The notes beneath the pieces are model-generated. The model did no database searches. It saw only the letters and a list, made by a program, of their open reading frames with translations, and had not been told where the DNA came from. A stretch of DNA of 10,348 nucleotides from Alphaproteobacteria bacterium (lineage in GTDB: Bacteria > Pseudomonadota > Alphaproteobacteria > Rhizobiales > Beijerinckiaceae), in contig RFZR01000040.1 of NCBI GenBank assembly GCA_009920595.1, positions 1 to 10,348 on the forward strand. Direction: 5' to 3'. A program made the position numbers and the translations under genes. Positions 6,646-10,348 of this stretch are shown in pieces (within the stretch, counting starts at the first letter, position 1; every line of letters starts with the position of its first letter).

Positions 6646-7938
6646 ATGTATGATATTCGTTTTATTCGGGAACAGGCCGAACGCTTTGATCGCGGTTTAA
6701 TCAATCGCGGCGCGGAGCCTTTGTCCGCTCGCCTTATTGCGCTTGATGATGAGCGTCGTGCTGCCATCACGGCATCACAAACAGCGCAAGAAAAGCGCAA
6801 CATACTTTCGAAGGAAATTGGCCATGCCATGGCGGCCAAAGACCAAGCTCGTGCTGATACTTTAAAGGCCGAAGTGGCACTATTGAAAGACAGTCTTGCG
6901 GCGCTTGAAGCGCGCGAGAAGGCGCTTGTTGAAGAACTTGATCGTGAGTTATCGGCGATACCCAATACTCCTCTTGATGAGGTTCCCGTTGGCAAAGACG
7001 AACATGACAATGTGGAGATTCGTAAATTCGGAACACCGCGCACCGAGGCCATGATGGGCTTCGCGCCGAAGCAACATTTTGAAATCGGTGAAGCACTGGG
7101 TCTCATGGATTTTGAGACGGCCGCAAAATTATCGGGTGCGCGTTTTGTCGTAAACAAGGGACAGCTTGCAAGGCTTGAAAGAGCGCTTGGGCAATTCATG
7201 CTCGATCTTCATACGAGCGAGAATGGGTATACGGAAGTTAATCCGCCCTTGCTGGTTAAAGATCATACGATGTTTGGAACGGCGCAACTTCCGAAATTTG
7301 CCGAAGATCAATTTCGTGTGGCTCCTGATTATTGGTTGATCCCTACTTCTGAAGTGCCACTCACCAATCTTGTGCGTGAGAGCATTGTTGACGAGGCATC
7401 TTTGCCGATGCGTTTGACCGCGTTAACGCCGTGTTTCCGCGCGGAAGCGGGCGCCGCTGGTCGCGATACACGCGGCATGATCCGCCAACATCAATTCACA
7501 AAAGTAGAGTTGGTCTCAATCACAACACCCGAGACGTCGCTCGCTGAACATGAACGCATGACAGCGTCAGCCGAGAAAGTTTTGCAGAAACTTGGTTTAG
7601 CCTATCGGGTGATCACACTTTGCACGGGCGACATGGGTTTTGCGTCGCAGAAAACATACGACATTGAAGTGTGGCTTCCGGGTCAAAATGCCTATCGTGA
7701 AATTTCAAGTTGTTCAGTATGCGGTGATTTCCAAGCACGCCGCATGAATGCGCGGGTGAAATCGCCTGACGGTAAAGGCAATCGCTTTGTTCATACTTTG
7801 AATGGATCGGGCATTGCTGTGGGGCGCGCTTTGGTTGCTGTGCTTGAAACTTACCAGAACGAAGACGGGTCAGTGACGGTTCCTGAAGCCTTGTTGCCCT
7901 ATATGGGTGGCTTAAAAACAATTTCGAAAGCGGCGTGA
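6646..7938 (+). CDS. serS: Seryl-tRNA synthetase
   Basis: 430 residues, full length. It is a class II synthetase that charges tRNA-Ser (and tRNA-Sec where present) with serine in the cytosol. The N-terminal MYDIRFIREQAERFDRGL and the charged, Ala/Leu/Lys/Glu-rich stretch to about residue 110 form the antiparallel coiled-coil arm that contacts the long variable arm of tRNA-Ser. The catalytic domain shows PTSEVPL (near 233), motif 2 as FRAEAGAAGRDTRGM (near 264) and motif 3 as NGSGIAVGRALVAVLE (near 386). VPEALLPYMGG lies at the C-terminus. The start ATG 6646 is preceded by GATGGGG at longer than ideal spacing. It is 36 bases after tatC and one base before surE, so probably part of the same transcript. 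No lesion seen. Confidence 0.97.
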   Translation: MYDIRFIREQAERFDRGLINRGAEPLSARLIALDDERRAAITASQTAQEKRNILSKEIGHAMAAKDQARADTLKAEVALLKDSLAALEAREKALVEELDRELSAIPNTPLDEVPVGKDEHDNVEIRKFGTPRTEAMMGFAPKQHFEIGEALGLMDFETAAKLSGARFVVNKGQLARLERALGQFMLDLHTSENGYTEVNPPLLVKDHTMFGTAQLPKFAEDQFRVAPDYWLIPTSEVPLTNLVRESIVDEASLPMRLTALTPCFRAEAGAAGRDTRGMIRQHQFTKVELVSITTPETSLAEHERMTASAEKVLQKLGLAYRVITLCTGDMGFASQKTYDIEVWLPGQNAYREISSCSVCGDFQARRMNARVKSPDGKGNRFVHTLNGSGIAVGRALVAVLETYQNEDGSVTVPEALLPYMGGLKTISKAA

Positions 7939-7939
7939 T

Positions 7940-8698
7940 ATGCGTATTCTTGTAACCAATGATGATGGAATTCACGCGCCGGGTTTAGAGATTTGCGAAG
8001 CAATTGCGCGGACTTTATCCGATGATGTCTGGGTGATAGCGCCCGAAACGGATCAATCCGGCGTGGCCCATTCCTTGTCGTTGAATGATCCTTTGCGCTT
8101 ACGACAATCGGGAAAGCAAAAATTTGCGGTAAGCGGCACGCCCACCGACTGTGTCATTATGGGATTGCGTCATGTTTTAGACCGCAAACCGGATCTTATT
8201 TTGTCGGGCGTCAATCGCGGACAGAATGTTGCTGAGGATGTGACCTATTCCGGCACAGTTGCGGGTGCGATTGAAGGAACGATTTTAGGCGTGCCCTCGA
8301 TTGCTATGTCGCAATGCTATGGTTTTGAAACCCGGGCGCAACCCCTTTGGGACTGCGCTGAAACCCACGCGCCGGGCTTGATCAAAAAGATTTTGGCCGA
8401 AGGCATTCCGAAAAATGTTCTCGTCAACATCAATTTCCCGGATTGTAAGGCAAGTGATGTGAAAGGTTCATCAGTTGCCGTGCAAGGACAGCGGCAGCAG
8501 GAATTATTGCGCATCGATGAGCGGCTCGATGGGCGCGGCAATCCTTATTACTGGATTGCATTCGGGCGTGGTAAGTCTGAACCCGGTCACGGTACAGATC
8601 TCGAAGCAATTGCAGCGAAGCGTATATCCATCACGCCCTTGCGTCTCGATCTCACCGATGAACCGACACTCACACGCTATGCGAGTTTGTTTTCATAA
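7940..8698 (+). CDS. surE: 5'-/3'-nucleotidase SurE
   Basis: 252 residues. SurE is a metal-dependent phosphatase that dephosphorylates nucleoside monophosphates and, in some species, short polyphosphate; it is linked to stationary-phase survival. The N-terminus MRILVTNDDGIHAPGL carries the metal-binding Asp8-Asp9 pair. DQSGVAHSLS supplies Ser40, and SGVNRGQN (90-97) contains Asn92; these match the metal ligands known in the family. AVSGTPTDCV and TYSGTVAGAIEG complete the conserved core. The gene begins a single base after the serS stop, so translation is probably coupled. A pcm-family gene follows, a pairing long known from E. coli (surE-pcm) and common in proteobacteria. Intact. Confidence 0.96.
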   Translation: MRILVTNDDGIHAPGLEICEAIARTLSDDVWVIAPETDQSGVAHSLSLNDPLRLRQSGKQKFAVSGTPTDCVIMGLRHVLDRKPDLILSGVNRGQNVAEDVTYSGTVAGAIEGTILGVPSIAMSQCYGFETRAQPLWDCAETHAPGLIKKILAEGIPKNVLVNINFPDCKASDVKGSSVAVQGQRQQELLRIDERLDGRGNPYYWIAFGRGKSEPGHGTDLEAIAAKRISITPLRLDLTDEPTLTRYASLFS

Positions 8699-8722
8699 AG
8701 TTTGTTTTTGTAAGGATGAGTG

Positions 8723-9379
8723 ATGCCGAAACGGATGTCGGATGCCGAGGCCCTCATGTCCTTTCAACTCAAGTTACGTGAGCGTGGCATCTTCGACCAC
8801 GCGCTATTGAAAGCTTTCGAGCAAATACCGCGGACAGATTATCTTGATGAGCGCTTCAGCGAGATGGCGGGTGAGGATATCGCGCTGCCATTAAACTGTG
8901 GCCAAACCCAAGCTGCGCCGTCGTCACTTGCGCGGATGATTAAAGCGCTTGATGTCGGACCTGGTGATCGTGTGCTCGAAATTGGAACCGGATCGGGTTA
9001 TGCGACCGCATTGATTGCACGCTTAGCGTTAAGCGTCACGACGCTTGAACGCTATCGGACATTAGCGGATGCCGCGAAAAAGCGCCTTGCGCGGCCGAGC
9101 CTCGGCACAATCGCTGTCTGGCATGCGGATGGATCGCATGGCTATCCGGAAGAAGCGCCTTATGATCGTATCATTCTTCATGCTGCGATCGAAAGCGAAC
9201 CCGCAAACCTGATCGATCAATTGACACCGGGTGGTTCTGTAGTGGCCATTCTGCGTGTGGGCCAAGTTTCTGAAATTACAAGATGGCGGCGGGCGGTCAC
9301 GGGCCGCATTCTAGAAATTGATCATTTCGGAAGGCTTGATCTTCCGATGTTGGTTTCAGGCCTCTCAGAAGCGCTTTGA
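8723..9379 (+). CDS. pcm: Protein-L-isoaspartate O-methyltransferase-like protein
   Basis: 218 residues from ATG 8723, which has AAGGA (8712-8716) six bases upstream; a GTG at 8720 is possible. The family uses S-adenosylmethionine to methylate isoaspartyl residues in damaged proteins, starting their repair. Visible: the N-terminal helical part MSFQLKLRERGIFDHALLKAF, then GQTQAAPSSLARMI (60-73), the SAM-binding motif VLEIGTGSGYATALIA (84-99), the acidic ribose-binding Glu109, HADGSHGYPEEAPYDRI and LTPGGSVVAILRVG. Oddity: the active-site loop, TxSxP in E. coli Pcm (GQTISQP), reads GQTQAAP here, so the usual serine is alanine. The AxP-like form may be a normal trait of the alphaproteobacterial branch beside nlpD. 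Fold assignment is firm; true isoaspartate activity is less sure. Confidence 0.88.
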   Translation: MPKRMSDAEALMSFQLKLRERGIFDHALLKAFEQIPRTDYLDERFSEMAGEDIALPLNCGQTQAAPSSLARMIKALDVGPGDRVLEIGTGSGYATALIARLALSVTTLERYRTLADAAKKRLARPSLGTIAVWHADGSHGYPEEAPYDRIILHAAIESEPANLIDQLTPGGSVVAILRVGQVSEITRWRRAVTGRILEIDHFGRLDLPMLVSGLSEAL

Positions 9380-9484
9380 TCTCTAAAATAACTTTGTCGG
9401 GCCGCGGGTTAGAAAGGAGTTTTTAACCTAAACAGAGGATGAATTAAATCGTGACGATCTGTGAGTCGTCTTGTGGTCATGATC

Positions 9485-9490
9485 GGGAGG
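9485..9490 (+). promoter_or_regulatory. Shine-Dalgarno that decides the lipoprotein start
   Basis: GGGAGG stands six bases ahead of GTG 9497, an optimal spacing. The in-frame ATG at 9479 has no comparable site and would place this sequence inside the gene. GTG 9497 also gives a tidy lipoprotein signal peptide of 21 residues. Confidence 0.6.
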
Positions 9491-9496
9491 TCGACC

Positions 9497-10348
9497 GTGC
9501 GTTCAAGGCCCGCGCTTCGCATTTTAAGTACCTGCGGACTTTGTCTGATTATGTCCGCATGTGGAACAGATGTTGTTCGCATGTCGGAGCAGCTCAATCC
9601 TTTCGCGGGCTCGGCCCGTTTTGATCCGAAGACAACCGGATCTCTTTCGAAATCTCAGAATAGCGGGTTAACCCCTGCTTCGGATGTCGGCTCAACAGAC
9701 GAGATTGTTCAGAGCAGTGGCCCGATCGCTTCCGCTCCTTTGACGGCTCCTGGCAATGCGCCGTCATCCGCTCAATCCCCTGTTGTGGCGAAGGCGCAAC
9801 CGCCCGTCGCGTCACAAAAAGTGGCTTCGCTCTCTGCGCCGGTCGTGAATTCAAAAGCGGTCGCTTCGGCTCCTGATGGCGGTAAATGGGTCACCGATGG
9901 CGGCACGGAAGTTACTTTAGCCAAGGACGAGAGCGTAAAAACTTTGTCAGATCGTTATGGCGTTCCCGAAGAGGCGATCCGCAGCGCGAATGGTCTGAAA
10001 GCAAATGCAAAACCAAAAGCAGGCACGAAGCTTATCATTCCAGTACATGTCGCTTCTGGTGTTCAACCCACAAAAGTAAAGGCGCAGCAAACCAAAACGG
10101 CTGCTCTTGCTTCACCCGCGCAAAGCGATACGCCTGTAGATACTGCAAAGTCGGACGTTTCGAAGGCTGACGCGAAAAAGCTTTCGCAAACAAAAACGCC
10201 TACCAAAACTGAGCCGGCGCAAGCGCAACAAGCAGCTCTCGAAACACCGGCAACATCTGCGCCAACGGATCCTGCAAATGCTTCGGATGCCACCAAAGTT
10301 AGCAATGTCGGTTTCCGTTGGCCTGCCAAGGGCCGCATCATTCAAACC
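9497..10348 (+). CDS. LysM/M23-type envelope lipoprotein (NlpD-like), 3' end outside window
   Basis: 284 codons are visible and the frame stays open to the window end. The N-terminus is a lipoprotein signal: Arg-rich RSRPALR, a hydrophobic stretch ILSTCGLCLIMSA, then Cys22 in the context MSAC. A long Ser/Ala/Pro/Val-rich linker follows. A LysM peptidoglycan-binding domain covers about residues 137-182 (TLAKDESVKTLSDRYGV... to AGTKLIIP). A second low-complexity Lys/Thr/Ala/Gln linker leads to GFRWPAKGRIIQ, which looks like the opening of an M23 (LytM) domain cut off by the window edge. NlpD-type LytM factors activate cell-wall amidases at division; others are active endopeptidases. Which applies cannot be told, since the zinc-ligand region is missing. 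Position after surE and pcm is the standard nlpD context. If ATG 9479 is used, six residues are added. Confidence 0.85.
   Translation, partial: MRSRPALRILSTCGLCLIMSACGTDVVRMSEQLNPFAGSARFDPKTTGSLSKSQNSGLTPASDVGSTDEIVQSSGPIASAPLTAPGNAPSSAQSPVVAKAQPPVASQKVASLSAPVVNSKAVASAPDGGKWVTDGGTEVTLAKDESVKTLSDRYGVPEEAIRSANGLKANAKPKAGTKLIIPVHVASGVQPTKVKAQQTKTAALASPAQSDTPVDTAKSDVSKADAKKLSQTKTPTKTEPAQAQQAALETPATSAPTDPANASDATKVSNVGFRWPAKGRIIQT

Noticed and set aside
6639..7199. Long antisense open frame opposite serS
   Set aside because: Ser/Arg/Ala-rich composition mirrors the serS codons and no domain is recognisable; it is a shadow of serS. Other minus-strand frames were rejected for the same reason.
9407..9428. 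GGTTA/TAACC inverted repeat after pcm as a terminator
   Set aside because: Only five pairs with a 12-base loop and no following T-run; too weak to call.

Overview
This window is an ordinary-looking alphaproteobacterial housekeeping cluster, most likely from the Hyphomicrobiales (Rhizobiales). The gene order argS, SPOR-domain protein, nagZ, scpA, scpB, tatA, tatB, tatC, serS, surE, pcm, nlpD-type lipoprotein is, as I recall it, the conserved order of that group. All genes lie on the + strand with short gaps or overlaps. Base composition looks moderate by eye (not computed), lower than in many high-GC Rhizobiales. I cannot name the genus.

Layout: positions 1-804 hold the 3' part of argS. From 794 to 2344 lies a membrane-anchored SPOR protein, followed by nagZ (2355-3386), scpA (3437-4243) and scpB (4254-5003). 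A 155-bp intergenic region with several small inverted repeats and a weak promoter candidate precedes the Tat genes: tatA (5159-5401), tatB (5467-5934) and tatC (5931-6609). Then come serS (6646-7938), surE (7940-8698), a pcm-like methyltransferase (8723-9379) and the 5' part of a LysM/M23 lipoprotein gene (9497 to the window end). No tRNA, rRNA, CRISPR array, insertion sequence or prophage was seen.

The most notable observations are two lesions in otherwise well-preserved essential-type genes. tatC lacks about 40 codons (third membrane helix and part of the second periplasmic loop) and changes frame at the same place, so it reads as a pseudogene or an assembly error. argS stops about 18-20 residues early, losing the usual C-terminal end, and overlaps the start of the SPOR gene. 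Together they suggest either an early stage of gene decay or a faulty assembly.

Functionally the cluster joins chromosome segregation (ScpAB), cell-wall turnover and septation (SPOR protein, NagZ, NlpD-like LytM factor), Tat protein export and translation or damage repair (ArgS, SerS, SurE, Pcm). I found no new defence, mobile or biosynthetic system.
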